This document shows, one piece after another, positions 1 through 8,994 of a stretch of DNA of 64,000 nucleotides. The notes beneath the pieces are model-generated. The model searched no databases, was not told the origin of the DNA, and worked only from the letters and a program-made list of their open reading frames with translations. The translations under genes were made by a program, and so were the position numbers. This DNA is from Clostridia bacterium (lineage in GTDB: Bacteria; Bacillota; Clostridia; Christensenellales; CAG-138): the NCBI GenBank assembly GCA_017416425.1, contig JAFQCL010000014.1, positions 36,891 through 100,890 of the forward strand, given 5' to 3'. Numbering within the stretch: position 1 is the first letter of the stretch; each line of letters begins with the position of its first letter.

Positions 1-3
1 CTC

Positions 4-868
4 CTATCTGCTTGTTCCATAAAAGAATAGCGCCAGCATCCCGGGTCCTACATGAGAACCTGTAAGAGGCTCATGAGGAACTATAATAATTTCCCTTGGT
101 TTTGCTATCCCTTCTACAAGTTCAGCAAGCTTATTCGCATCCTGGATACAGTCGCCATGCGATATGCCAACAATCCCCGGTGTATCACTAAGCCGCTTTT
201 CTCTATATTTGTCCGCAAGGGTATTTATAGCGTTCGCGCGCCCTTTCACCTTGCAACAGGTTTCGATCGTGCCCCGGTCGGAACCAAAGAGTATTGGTTT
301 AACGCTAAGCATGGTACCAAACACCGCCTGCAATGCGGTCACACGTCCGCCTCTCCTTAAATGAGAAAGATCATCAACTATAAAATACTCGCATACATTT
401 AAACGCTCTTTGATAAGTATATTGTAGGCTTCATCCACGTCTAACCCTTCTTGACTGAGTTTTTTTGCTCTTAAAGCCTGTATGCCTACGCCAAGACCTG
501 CTCCCAAAGAATCAAAGCATCGTATTCTGCGTTCGGGATACTCATTCATGAGCATTTCAGCGGCCATAGTTGCGCTGTGATAAGTACCGCTGATCCCCGA
601 TGAAATAGTTAAATACATTATGTCCTCCCCTACATCAAGAACAGGCCTAAATGCACTGCACAATTCCTCCGAATTGAGAAGTGATGTCTTAATCCTCGCG
701 CCATGTCTTATTTTGTCATAGAATTCACGGTAACCAAATTCTTCGAGTATTTTAGGGCTTTTCATCTCTTGACCATCCATTATGAGAGGCCACGGTATTA
801 TTTCAATACCGTCACTTTGCGATGAGGGAAGGTTGCTTGCCGAATCTGTAAAAACTTTAAAAAGTCAT
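4..868 (-). CDS. DegV family fatty-acid-binding protein, frameshifted near its start
   Basis: DegV proteins bind a fatty acid and, in Firmicutes, act as the FakB-type partner of the fatty acid kinase FakA. The main frame (ATG at 780) gives 258 residues with family hallmarks such as the TISSGISGTYHSA stretch and DLSHLRRGGRV, but it lacks the usual N-terminus. That N-terminus is encoded just upstream: an ATG at 866-868, preceded by GGAG, reads three codons and meets TAA at 857-859. Removing one T from the run of five at 859-863 joins it in frame and restores MTFKVFTDSASNLPSS, which contains the family motif TDSxSxLP. So the gene is either disrupted by a one-base insertion, mis-sequenced at a homopolymer, or subject to +1 slippage. 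The 3' end is complete. Family assignment is firm; whether the gene is intact is not. Confidence 0.85.
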
Positions 869-1084
869 TGTGATCTCCAATACTATGTTTTTTGTTTCTT
901 TATATTAGTTTGCGCAGTTCTTGTCATCGTGTCAAACGTTTATCCATATTATTAACATCTTTTTCATGGTTTATTAATATTTAAACTTTTGCTTTGAGTT
1001 ATAAGGTCAACTGTGTTATCATTATAATGAGTTTTTGTGTTCACTTCTATGACACACTTAGTTGTGAATGCATATATATGATTA

Positions 1085-1103
1085 ACGGAATTAAACATTC
1101 CGT
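1085..1103 (+). other. short hairpin in the desulfurase leader
   Basis: ACGGAAT and ATTCCGT form a 7-bp stem with a 5-base loop, ending 21 bases before the desulfurase start codon. There is no U-run, so it is not an intrinsic terminator. The rest of the 250-base gap between the two divergent genes is AT-rich and holds a possible promoter (TTGAGT about 17 bases before TATCAT, near 995-1025) but nothing else recognisable. Confidence 0.4.
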
Positions 1104-1124
1104 AATCTACCGGGAGTAAAAACT

Positions 1125-2263
1125 ATGATTTATTTTGATAATAGTGCCACTACAAGGGTATTTAATGAATCCGTAAATGTGGCAGTTAAATATATGACGG
1201 AGGACTACTTCAACCCATCGGGAGCTTACGCTCCTGCAGCAAGTGTTGAAAGGAACATTGATGGGGCACGAAAACGGCTGTTAAGCGCTCTTGGCGTGCA
1301 GAGCGGAAGCATAATATTTACATCGGGCGCGACCGAAAGCAACAATTTTGCGATATTCGGAACCATTCCTTCCATGCGGGGAAAGGGAACCATTATAATA
1401 GGAGGGAATGAGCACCCTTCTGTGTTTGAAACAGCTCGCGAGCTTGAAAAACTGGGGTTATCGTAATCGCTCCTACGCTTTCAAACGGATGCATAGATAC
1501 CTCAAGATTTGCATCTATAATGACGCCTGATGTAAAGCTTGTCAGCGTCATGCATGTTAATAATGAGGTAGGAGCGATAAACAACATACCCGCCATACGC
1601 AGTATAATGAGAACCATAGCTCCAAACGCACTCTTGCACGTTGATGGTGTTCAGGGATTTTTAAAAGTTCCTTTCTCAGCTCGAAACTGCGATATGTACT
1701 CTATAAGTGGGCATAAATTTCACGCTCCAAAGGGTGTCGGTGCGTTATATGTCGCAAACGGAGTTCGCATATCTCCTTGCCATATCGGAGGCGGTCAAGA
1801 GGAAGGGCTCAGATCGGGTACCGAAAATGTTCCCGGCATAATGGCCATGGATAAGGCAATAGAGATATACCTAAGCAACCAGCGTGAATTTATAGGCAAT
1901 ATGTATAATGTAAAAACTGCTCTCGCCAAACGCCTTTCACGCGTAAACGATGTTTATATAAACGGTCCTGCTTTAGAAGAGGGCGCGCCTCACATACTAA
2001 ATGTATCCTTTATGGGCATTCGTGGTGAAGTTCTGCTTCACGCGCTTGAGGAAAAAGGAATAATAGTTTCGACCGGCTCTGCATGCTCCGCTCATAAGCA
2101 TGGCAAAAATCGTGTGCTTGAGTCGATGGGGATAAAGAGTGATAGGCAGGAAGGTGCCATACGTTTCTCATTCTGCCCATTTAATACGGTTCTTGAAGCT
2201 GAAGAAACTGCAGTAAAAATAGAGGAGCTTTTAAAATTCCTCAGAAGATACAGGAGAAGATAA
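1125..2263 (+). pseudogene. cysteine desulfurase (NifS/IscS family), frameshifted
   Basis: PLP-dependent cysteine desulfurases take sulfur from cysteine as an enzyme persulfide and pass it to acceptors, here most likely ThiI encoded next. The first frame (1125-1466) carries the N-terminus MIYFDNSATTR and the SGATESNN and GNEHPS motifs. It then stops, while the rest, including VSVMHVNNEVG, the PLP-lysine motif SGHKFHAPKG and the catalytic-cysteine motif STGSACSAHKH, continues in another frame up to 2263. The frames join around the GGGG at 1454-1457: the downstream frame reads GGG GTT ATC there, so one base appears to be missing. Together the parts give the normal length of about 380 residues. 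SD GGGAG lies 8 bases before the start. It is either a genuine pseudogene or a homopolymer sequencing error; the intact neighbour thiI argues mildly for the latter. Confidence 0.85.
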
Positions 2264-2270
2264 ATAAGAT

Positions 2271-3446
2271 ATGGAAAATGTACTACTGATAAGGTATGGA
2301 GAGATACACCTTAAAGGGCTTAATCGTCCTTATTTCGAGCGTGTGCTCTTGGAGCGCATAAAAAATGCTCTTCGTGCTCTTAACGCTTCAATAAAACGTG
2401 AACAGGGACGCATATATGCGTTTGGAATCGACCCTGCAAACAATGAATACGCGATAGGCATGCTGAAGCGTGTATTTGGGATACACTCCGTAAGCCCCGC
2501 GCTAAGTGTCAGCAAGGATTGGGATACAATATGCGCCTGCGCAAAAAAGCTTACGCTTGACGCCATAGAAACACATGGAATAAAGACCTTTAAGGTCTTT
2601 GCAAGGCGTGCAGATAAATGCTTTCCCATCAACTCAACGGAGATATGCAAAGAGCTCGGTCATGTGCTTCTGACAGAATTTGGACCTACGCACGGTCTTT
2701 CTGTTGACATAACAAAGCCCGAGCTTGCGCTTACCATTGAAATACGCGAGAATGCATACATTTATACAGAAGAAATACCCTGCGCAGGAGGAATGCCCAC
2801 CGGCACTGCCGGACGCGGCGCGCTTTTGCTTTCCGGAGGAATAGACAGTCCTGTTGCAGGGTACATGCTTGCTAAACGTGGCCTTGAGCTATCAGCTATA
2901 CACTTTTACAGCTATCCTTATACAAGCGTGAGAGCGCGGGATAAAGTAATCGAACTGGCAAGGATACTCTCGACCCATGCCGGCCAAATACGCCTTCATC
3001 TCGTACCCTTTACGGATATACAGCTTGCCATATATGACAATTGTCCACCCAAGGAGACCACTGTCATAATGAGGCGGCTCATGATGAAGATAGCTGAGCG
3101 TATTGCAATAAATGATAAGGCAAAGGTACTTATAACAGGTGAAGCTTTGGCACAAGTTGCAAGCCAGACCCTTGAAAGCCTTTGTGTAACAAATGATGCC
3201 GTACAGATACCCGTATTTCGTCCACTCATAGGCTTTGACAAGGAGGAGATAACGAAGATAGCCAGAAAAATCGATACCTTTGAGACCTCTATCCTTCCCT
3301 ATGAGGACTGCTGCACCGTATTTGTTCCTCAGCATCCCGTCACAAGACCCAGCGTTTCTGACATACGTCAAAGCGAGTCTCGTGTTGACTTTACCGATAT
3401 GATAGAAAAGGCTATAAACGATACCGAACTTATAATAGTATCTTGA
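2271..3446 (+). CDS. thiI: tRNA 4-thiouridine synthase ThiI
   Basis: ThiI adenylates U8 of tRNA and inserts sulfur delivered by a cysteine desulfurase, giving 4-thiouridine. The 391-residue protein has the family order: an N-terminal ferredoxin-like region, a THUMP domain (roughly 60-165), and a PP-loop ATPase domain with LLSGGIDSPVAGYML at about 186-200. No C-terminal rhodanese domain is present, as usual for Firmicutes ThiI, which take sulfur directly from a dedicated desulfurase. That fits the desulfurase gene ending only 7 bases upstream; the two are probably one operon. A hairpin terminator follows at 3458-3490. Confidence 0.95.
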   Translation: MENVLLIRYGEIHLKGLNRPYFERVLLERIKNALRALNASIKREQGRIYAFGIDPANNEYAIGMLKRVFGIHSVSPALSVSKDWDTICACAKKLTLDAIETHGIKTFKVFARRADKCFPINSTEICKELGHVLLTEFGPTHGLSVDITKPELALTIEIRENAYIYTEEIPCAGGMPTGTAGRGALLLSGGIDSPVAGYMLAKRGLELSAIHFYSYPYTSVRARDKVIELARILSTHAGQIRLHLVPFTDIQLAIYDNCPPKETTVIMRRLMMKIAERIAINDKAKVLITGEALAQVASQTLESLCVTNDAVQIPVFRPLIGFDKEEITKIARKIDTFETSILPYEDCCTVFVPQHPVTRPSVSDIRQSESRVDFTDMIEKAINDTELIIVS

Positions 3447-3457
3447 CTAATAATAAA

Positions 3458-3490
3458 AAGACCGTCGCCCTAAAAAGGCTTGGCGGTCTT
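3458..3490. terminator. bidirectional terminator between thiI and yunB
   Basis: AAGACCG pairs with CGGTCTT around a short loop and is flanked by A- and T-rich tracts on both sides. It lies between two convergent genes and can serve both. Confidence 0.7.
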
Positions 3491-3504
3491 TATTTATATC
3501 ATGC

Positions 3505-4209
3505 TTAAGGTATCTCAGGCACCTCATTTGGAATAAGGTTTAGCATATCCTCCTCACTTGCTACGTTTGTATAGACCTGAGGCACCTCACCCACTATAAC
3601 GCTCTCCGCTACCGCCGCCGAAGCCGTAACACTAATCTCCGCGTGGGTATTTGGCAGTATTATGCTTATATACGCTGTAAGGTTTATATTCACCCTATAT
3701 AGCGATTGATTTATGCCGGATGTTTTAATCTCAGAGCGATAATTGCTTGTAACGCCTCCTACAGGGGTAAACCGAAAGTAAATATCCGGGCCTACGCCTG
3801 AAAGAAACGTAATATTTGTAAGCGTTCCCCAAGGTACGCCAACGCCCTCCTCCCCAAACTCCGCTATACGCTCCTGGGCATTTTTTGCTATGGCTGCCGA
3901 AAGCGAATTCATTTGATTAGTATCTGCCGTTACTATATAAGCATTATCACCCAGCACCTGAATATCAAGTACATCTTGAAACTTAGAAGCAAGAACCTGC
4001 TCTCTTATAACATCATTTAATGCTATGGTCGTGAGCTCAAGCACCTTTGCCTTTGCCATTTCAAGGGCGACCGGGTTCATGTTAGTCATTACAGAAATAA
4101 ACATATAAGTTGCAATGACAATTAAGCTCAGAAAAAACGCAAGCAGCGTCTGCTTAAATGTAAACAGCTTAATGCGTGGCCTTCTTTTTCGCTTTACTAC
4201 CTTCTCCAT
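3505..4209 (-). CDS. yunB: sporulation protein YunB
   Basis: The 234-residue protein has a basic N-terminus, one membrane segment at about 22-42, and an extracytoplasmic domain. The sequence YRSEIKTSGINQSLYRVNINL and the C-terminal VAESVIVGEVPQVYTN correspond to conserved regions of the YunB family. In Bacillus subtilis yunB is expressed in the mother cell and is needed for normal spore formation; its biochemical role is unknown. It is transcribed alone, with convergent thiI on one side and the terminator of the DUF378 gene on the other. Its presence supports a sporulating organism. Confidence 0.88.
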   Translation of the reverse strand: MEKVVKRKRRPRIKLFTFKQTLLAFFLSLIVIATYMFISVMTNMNPVALEMAKAKVLELTTIALNDVIREQVLASKFQDVLDIQVLGDNAYIVTADTNQMNSLSAAIAKNAQERIAEFGEEGVGVPWGTLTNITFLSGVGPDIYFRFTPVGGVTSNYRSEIKTSGINQSLYRVNINLTAYISIILPNTHAEISVTASAAVAESVIVGEVPQVYTNVASEEDMLNLIPNEVPEIP

Positions 4210-4256
4210 AGTACAGCATATGCGGGAGTTTATTTTTTTTGCTCTTATTATAAAAA

Positions 4257-4281
4257 AGCATTGCCAATTTTCAGCAATGCT
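4257..4281 (-). terminator. intrinsic terminator after the DUF378 gene
   Basis: AGCATTGC and GCAATGCT form an 8-bp stem with a 9-base loop. On the minus strand it is followed directly by six U residues. Confidence 0.8.
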
Positions 4282-4300
4282 TAAAGTTTAGCAAAGGACG

Positions 4301-4516
4301 TTATTCGCCGTCAACTCGCCTATGGGTTCGACCATCGCGCCTGAACAAAAGCGTTATGCCCCAGATTCCTGCAAGGCCAACGAGGGTGTAGATGATCCGT
4401 GAAACAACTCCGCTCATGCCGCCAAATATAGCGGCAACCAGGTCAAATTGGAATATTCCGATAAGACCCCAGTTTAAAGCGCCGATTATCATAAGAATCA
4501 ATGCAACAGTATCCAT
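4301..4516 (-). CDS. DUF378 small membrane protein
   Basis: A 71-residue protein with two hydrophobic helices and the family signature ALNWGLIGIF near the start, typical of DUF378 (YuzA-like) proteins of unknown function. An ATG 13 codons upstream is in frame, but AAGGAG sits 7 bases before the ATG at 4516, so I chose that start. The C-terminal tail is short and basic. It appears monocistronic and has its own terminator. Function unknown. Confidence 0.82.
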   Translation of the reverse strand: MDTVALILMIIGALNWGLIGIFQFDLVAAIFGGMSGVVSRIIYTLVGLAGIWGITLLFRRDGRTHRRVDGE

Positions 4517-4647
4517 GTCTGCTCTCCTTATATTTGATGTGAATAGTTTTTGCAATATTTTTTCAATTATGCAGAATATTTTTATAAACCCGTACTAAAA
4601 ATGTATTATACTCTATTTTAGAAAGCTAAAAACCGTAGGGATTCTAT

Positions 4648-5814
4648 ATGATAAAGCTTCTTTCTCAAATTTTTATTAAAAATCGCCAAAACATATCGCA
4701 AAGAAACATGAGGCTATCTTATTTAAAACTTATTGGCTTTTGCGGTATAGCCTTGAACATACTGCTTTTCGCCGCAAAGCTAATGATAAACACCAAAAGC
4801 AATTCCATTTCGATATTTGCGGACGCACTGAACAATCTCTCAGATGCGGCATCATCCATATTGATACTGATAGGCTTTAAAGTGGCATCAAAAAAGCCCG
4901 ATAAGGCTCACCCATTTGGTCATGGGCGCATGGAATATGTATCTGCGTTGATAATTGCCTTTTTTATACTGCTCATGGCTTTTAAGCTCGCAACAAGTTC
5001 CATTGAAAAACTTTTTTTGAATATTGCAGCGGAGTTTTCCTATATATCGGTTATCGTACTTATTGCGTCAATAGCCATAAAGCTTTACATGTACTCGTAT
5101 AGCAAGCACTATGGCAAATTATTATCTTCAGCATCATTAAAAGCCTCATCAATAGACTGTCTGGGCGATTCTCTCGCAACCTTAGGAGCGCTCATATCAA
5201 TTATAATTTCAAATCTCACCGACCTGAATTTAGATGGTTTTTTTGGGCTCCTCATTGCCGGTTTTTTAACCTACTCAGGCATAAAAACTTTGATGGATAC
5301 GATAAAGCCCCTTTTAGGTCAAGCGCCAAGCCTCGAATTTGTACAGAAGATAACAGACATCGTCATGTCTCATGATGATATAAAAGGCATGCACGACCTC
5401 ATAGTCCACGACTACGGTCCTGGTAAAGTCATGATATCACTTCATGCTGAAGTTGCAAAAAATAAGGATCTCATAGCCATACATGACTGTATAGATAGTA
5501 TAGAACAGAGGATTTCCGATGAATTAGACTGTACTGCCGTAATTCATATGGATCCGGTAGACGCAGATGATTCAGTTGTAAATGAGTTAAAGAAAAGCAT
5601 AACCCAAATTGTAAAGAACTACTCAAAGAACTTATCAATACATGATTTTCAAATTAAAAAAGGCACTAATCATACAAACATCACATTCGATGTTATAGTG
5701 CCCTTTGATTTTGAAATACCTGATGACAGGGTTTTAAACGAGCTAAGAGAAGCAATACAAAAACTTGACCCTACACTCATCCCGCTAATAAGAATTGAAC
5801 ATCCGCTTTCTTAA
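4648..5814 (+). CDS. cation diffusion facilitator family transporter
   Basis: CDF proteins are dimeric proton antiporters that export divalent metals such as zinc, manganese, iron or cobalt. The 388-residue protein has about six transmembrane helices in the first 230 residues. Helix 2 has FADALNNLSDAASS, followed by the loop motif HPFGHGRMEYVSAL, and helix 5 has DCLGDSLATLG, giving Asn/Asp and Asp/Asp pairs for the transport site. The cytoplasmic metal-binding domain (about 235-320) is followed by another 70 or so residues that look like a second copy of that fold. The metal cannot be named from sequence. The gene stands alone and converges on pcp. Confidence 0.9.
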   Translation: MIKLLSQIFIKNRQNISQRNMRLSYLKLIGFCGIALNILLFAAKLMINTKSNSISIFADALNNLSDAASSILILIGFKVASKKPDKAHPFGHGRMEYVSALIIAFFILLMAFKLATSSIEKLFLNIAAEFSYISVIVLIASIAIKLYMYSYSKHYGKLLSSASLKASSIDCLGDSLATLGALISIIISNLTDLNLDGFFGLLIAGFLTYSGIKTLMDTIKPLLGQAPSLEFVQKITDIVMSHDDIKGMHDLIVHDYGPGKVMISLHAEVAKNKDLIAIHDCIDSIEQRISDELDCTAVIHMDPVDADDSVVNELKKSITQIVKNYSKNLSIHDFQIKKGTNHTNITFDVIVPFDFEIPDDRVLNELREAIQKLDPTLIPLIRIEHPLS

Positions 5815-5838
5815 ATCCATAAACATTTGACAGGACTA

Positions 5839-6453
5839 TCATAGTTGGCTCTTAATGATAGCCGATATTGCTGCCATTGTCCCTTCGTAAAGCGCTTGAA
5901 AGCTCATCGAAGGAATGCCCGGCTTATCCTTCACCTGCTCGTCAAGGTATGGTAAATGCATAAAGCCTGCGGGTATATCCAATTCATTTTCATAAAGAAA
6001 ATCAAGTATTGAGTACATAAGATAATTGCAAACGTATGTGCCTGCCGTATTGGATAAAGCAGCCTTAATGCCGAGTTTCTGTATCGCCTCTGTCATCTCC
6101 TTAACAGGGAGGGTAGAAAAAAACGCAGCTTCACCATATATATTTATCGGTTCATCGACAGGCATAGCGCCGATATTATCAGGAATTTTCGAGTCCGCTA
6201 TGTTTATGGCTATACGCTCCGGTGTTATCGCATCCCTTCCTCCGGCCTGTCCAAGGCTAAGCACCGCAATAGGAGATAGTCTTTCTATATCCTCTATCAC
6301 AACACTTATGCAGCGATAAAATTCAACAGGAACAACCATCTTAAATATCTTTACACCATCAACCTGCTCAGGAAGCGCCTCCAGAACTTTGAGCGATGAG
6401 TTAACGCTCTCCTGCATAAACGGCTCAAAAGCCGTAACAACCAACCATTTCAT
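5839..6453 (-). CDS. pcp: pyroglutamyl-peptidase I
   Basis: This cytosolic cysteine peptidase (family C15) removes N-terminal pyroglutamate from peptides. All three catalytic motifs are visible in the 204-residue protein: Glu79 in GQAGGRDAITPERIAIN, Cys142 in NTAGTYVCNYLMY and His166 in GFMHLPYL. The start at 6453 is chosen because AAGGAG lies about 10 bases upstream and the family begins MKWLVVTAFEPF; a longer in-frame ATG at 6528 would run into the upstream gene. It lies 4 bases after that gene and is probably cotranscribed with it. Confidence 0.93.
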   Translation of the reverse strand: MKWLVVTAFEPFMQESVNSSLKVLEALPEQVDGVKIFKMVVPVEFYRCISVVIEDIERLSPIAVLSLGQAGGRDAITPERIAINIADSKIPDNIGAMPVDEPINIYGEAAFFSTLPVKEMTEAIQKLGIKAALSNTAGTYVCNYLMYSILDFLYENELDIPAGFMHLPYLDEQVKDKPGIPSMSFQALYEGTMAAISAIIKSQL

Positions 6454-6457
6454 AGTA

Positions 6458-7147
6458 CTATATCTCCTTAGGTATATTTGGCAAAAACGCCCCGTTTCCA
6501 TACATTGCACGCCTGTGCGTATTAACAATTAGCCGCAAGCCGCACTTAGCCCTTATCGCATTTACAAAGAGCTCCGCATTCAGCCCACCATCAACGTTTA
6601 GTCTTCCTCTTATCCTTAAAAGGATCCCCTCTTCTGTTTTACACATCTTATGAGCAATGATATCAGGTCTTATATTTATGTCCCTAATGCCGCCCTTAGT
6701 TTTTTTTGTCACTATTATCTCACCATTTAGCATATCTGATATAAACTCAATAAGTCCATCAGTTTCACCTTTTATTTCAATGTCATAATCGGCAGCAACA
6801 AGCAGCGATGTCAAGGACTTTGAAAATTCACCGGCATCTATAGCATCAAGTACCAAAAAGCCCTTGGGAAGCACCGCGTTTACGCGCTTAATAAATTCAT
6901 CTGTATCCATGGGTTCTTTAAGCTTAACATCAAACCACTCCGCGCCGCTCGTATGACCAACGCTGAGCGCTGCGGCAAATCCCATGAGTGGGTGTGGATT
7001 GAAGCCTTGAGAATAGGCAAGAGGAAGCTTTGCCCTTCTAAAAGCACGCTGAAATAAGCGCTGCACATCTAAATGCGATGTATAACGAACATTTTCCCCC
7101 TTACTGAATCTTACAATAATCCGCATACCTGTCACCAAAGCAGCCAT
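6458..7147 (-). CDS. TIGR03936 family radical-SAM-associated protein (DUF2344)
   Basis: This protein almost always accompanies a TIGR03960 radical SAM protein, as here; its exact role is unknown, with RNA modification or processing suspected from context. The family N-terminus is clear: MRIIVRFSKGENVRYTSHLDVQRLFQRAFRRAKLPLAYSQGFNPHP. Two starts are plausible. The ATG at 7147 has a strong GGAGGG 5 bases upstream and overlaps the upstream gene by 47 bases, so I use it; the ATG at 7126 matches the family start better but has only a weak site. The final residues lie 4 bases before pcp. Confidence 0.85.
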   Translation of the reverse strand: MAALVTGMRIIVRFSKGENVRYTSHLDVQRLFQRAFRRAKLPLAYSQGFNPHPLMGFAAALSVGHTSGAEWFDVKLKEPMDTDEFIKRVNAVLPKGFLVLDAIDAGEFSKSLTSLLVAADYDIEIKGETDGLIEFISDMLNGEIIVTKKTKGGIRDINIRPDIIAHKMCKTEEGILLRIRGRLNVDGGLNAELFVNAIRAKCGLRLIVNTHRRAMYGNGAFLPNIPKEI

Positions 7148-8939
7148 TACATCCCTCCCTGCAATCCTTTGTCGTGATTTCATTTAAAGCTTTTTTATAC
7201 TCATTTATAAGATAATCCTTTGTAACGACCATATCAATATGATCCCATGGAAGCGGCTCATCCAAGCTATGTACGCGAGTAGTATATTGCTCCATGGTGA
7301 GACCATTTTCAATAAATGCGTCAGTATACGCCTCACGCTTAAAGCATTCATCCCATGAATCAAGCCTTGCGCCCCTTCTATACGCACCCTCTATCACATT
7401 TGAGATACGCCTGTCACCGCGTGCCAAAACAGCCTCAAGCTCGCTCGTATAGACGGCATGATACTGGTATTCTACACCACGGATACCCTTTAAAGCATCT
7501 TTTAATAGCCTTTGCTTACGCATTATGGTTTCGATATCATCTTGAGCAACCCACTGAAATGGAGTAAATGGCTTTGGTACAAATGAAGATACGCTTACAG
7601 TAAGCCTGAGCCCCTTACCACGCTTTTCCTTTGGCATCGAGTAAAAAAGCCTTGATATCCTTCGCGCAAGCTCCGCTATGGCAAGTATATCTTCATCAGT
7701 CTCAGTAGGAAGACCCAACATGAAATAAAGCTTAACTCCATGCCAGCCGCTTTCAAAAGCGTCCGACACGCTTCTCATGATATCGTCTTCAGTAACGCAC
7801 TTATTTATAACATCGCGAAGTCTTTGTGTGCCCGCCTCGGGCGCCAGGGTAAGGCCGCTTTTTCTTATAGACTGTATCCGTTCAAGATCTTCTTTTAAGA
7901 GTGAATCCACTCTTAAGGAAGGCAGCGATATTGACACATCTTGATCTGAAAATTCATCCAATATTTCGTGAACAAGCTCATGTATCTCTGAATAATCTCC
8001 CGAGCTTAGCGAAAACAGAGATATCTCATCATACCCTGTATGATCGATAAGCTCTCTTGCATATTTCATCAAGGTCTCTCGCTTACGCTCGCGTACAGGT
8101 CTATATATAAAACCTGCCTGGCAGAATCTACAACCTCTGGTACAGCCTCTAAATATCTCGAGCGGCACCCTGTCGTGGACTATTGACATATATGGCACGA
8201 TAAGCTCTCCAAGATACTCTGCCGTATCAAGATTTTTAAGTATGCATCGCTTTGCTTTTTTTGGCGCTTCATCTTCAAGTTTATTAATGCGCAAAAAGTT
8301 TCCGCTACCAGAGTATATGGGTTCATAAAAAGCAGGTATATAAAAACCCTCATGCTTTGAGAGCATCAGCAAAAGCTCTTTTTTCGTAAGCCCTCTGCGC
8401 TTTGAGTCCGCATATATGTCCATGAGCGTATCACAAAGCTCTTCGCCGTCGCCGATCATCACAACATCCATAAAATCGGCGATCGGTTCGGGATTGCACG
8501 CGCATGGGCCTCCGCATACTATAAGGGGCATTTCCTCGCCCCTATCTTTGCTTCGCAAGGGGATTCCCGACATATCGAGCATGTTTAATATGCCTGTATA
8601 CGACATCTCATAAAGAAGAGAAAAGCCTATAATATTAAATTTATTAAGATCTCGCTTTGTTTCAAGCGAAAAAAGAGGCAGGCTTCTTTCAAAAAGGAGC
8701 TTCTCCATATCGATCCAGGGTGCATATACCCTCTCGCAAATGGTATCGGTTCTTTTGTTTAAAATGTTATAGAGTATCCTTGAACCAAGATGCGACATGC
8801 CTATTTCATAGACATCGGGAAAACAAAGTGCAAAGCTGTAATCAGCATCCGTTTTGGATGTCATATTAAGCTCTCCACCTATATATCTTGCGGGCTTTTC
8901 GACCTTTGACAGCAATTCGCTAAGCGTATTTTTATCCAT
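7101..8939 (-). CDS. TIGR03960 family B12-binding-type radical SAM protein
   Basis: A 612-residue radical SAM enzyme. The N-terminal part (about 30-200) is a cobalamin-binding-like domain with VCGGPCACNPEPIADFMDVVMIGDGEE. The iron-sulfur motif CTRGCRFC supplies Cys266, Cys270 and Cys273 for a SAM-binding [4Fe-4S] cluster. A short cysteine-rich tail, CREGCNGCFGDRYADYC, follows. In Clostridia this gene and its DUF2344 partner usually precede the ribonuclease G and rplU genes; here they are followed by pcp instead. SD AAAGGAGG precedes the ATG. Substrate unknown. Confidence 0.9.
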   Translation of the reverse strand: MDKNTLSELLSKVEKPARYIGGELNMTSKTDADYSFALCFPDVYEIGMSHLGSRILYNILNKRTDTICERVYAPWIDMEKLLFERSLPLFSLETKRDLNKFNIIGFSLLYEMSYTGILNMLDMSGIPLRSKDRGEEMPLIVCGGPCACNPEPIADFMDVVMIGDGEELCDTLMDIYADSKRRGLTKKELLLMLSKHEGFYIPAFYEPIYSGSGNFLRINKLEDEAPKKAKRCILKNLDTAEYLGELIVPYMSIVHDRVPLEIFRGCTRGCRFCQAGFIYRPVRERKRETLMKYARELIDHTGYDEISLFSLSSGDYSEIHELVHEILDEFSDQDVSISLPSLRVDSLLKEDLERIQSIRKSGLTLAPEAGTQRLRDVINKCVTEDDIMRSVSDAFESGWHGVKLYFMLGLPTETDEDILAIAELARRISRLFYSMPKEKRGKGLRLTVSVSSFVPKPFTPFQWVAQDDIETIMRKQRLLKDALKGIRGVEYQYHAVYTSELEAVLARGDRRISNVIEGAYRRGARLDSWDECFKREAYTDAFIENGLTMEQYTTRVHSLDEPLPWDHIDMVVTKDYLINEYKKALNEITTKDCREGCNGCFGDRYADYCKIQ

Positions 8940-8994
8940 TTTTCCTCCAAAAGCTTTCGCTATTGAACTATTTTATCATCTGTTTTATAAAAGG

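Noticed and set aside
856..868. Programmed +1 frameshifting in DegV
   Set aside because: No stimulatory element is visible and the family does not use it; a homopolymer insertion or sequencing error is simpler. Kept only as a possibility.
2892..3371. Long antisense open frame across thiI
   Set aside because: It is a shadow of a well-conserved gene, without a ribosome-binding site or recognisable protein features; the same holds for other long antisense frames, for example 36916-37557 inside aspS and 44781-45248 inside argS.
5832..5862. CTATCAT/ATGATAG inverted repeat between the CDF gene and pcp as a terminator
   Set aside because: It runs into the pcp coding end and has no U-run on either strand.
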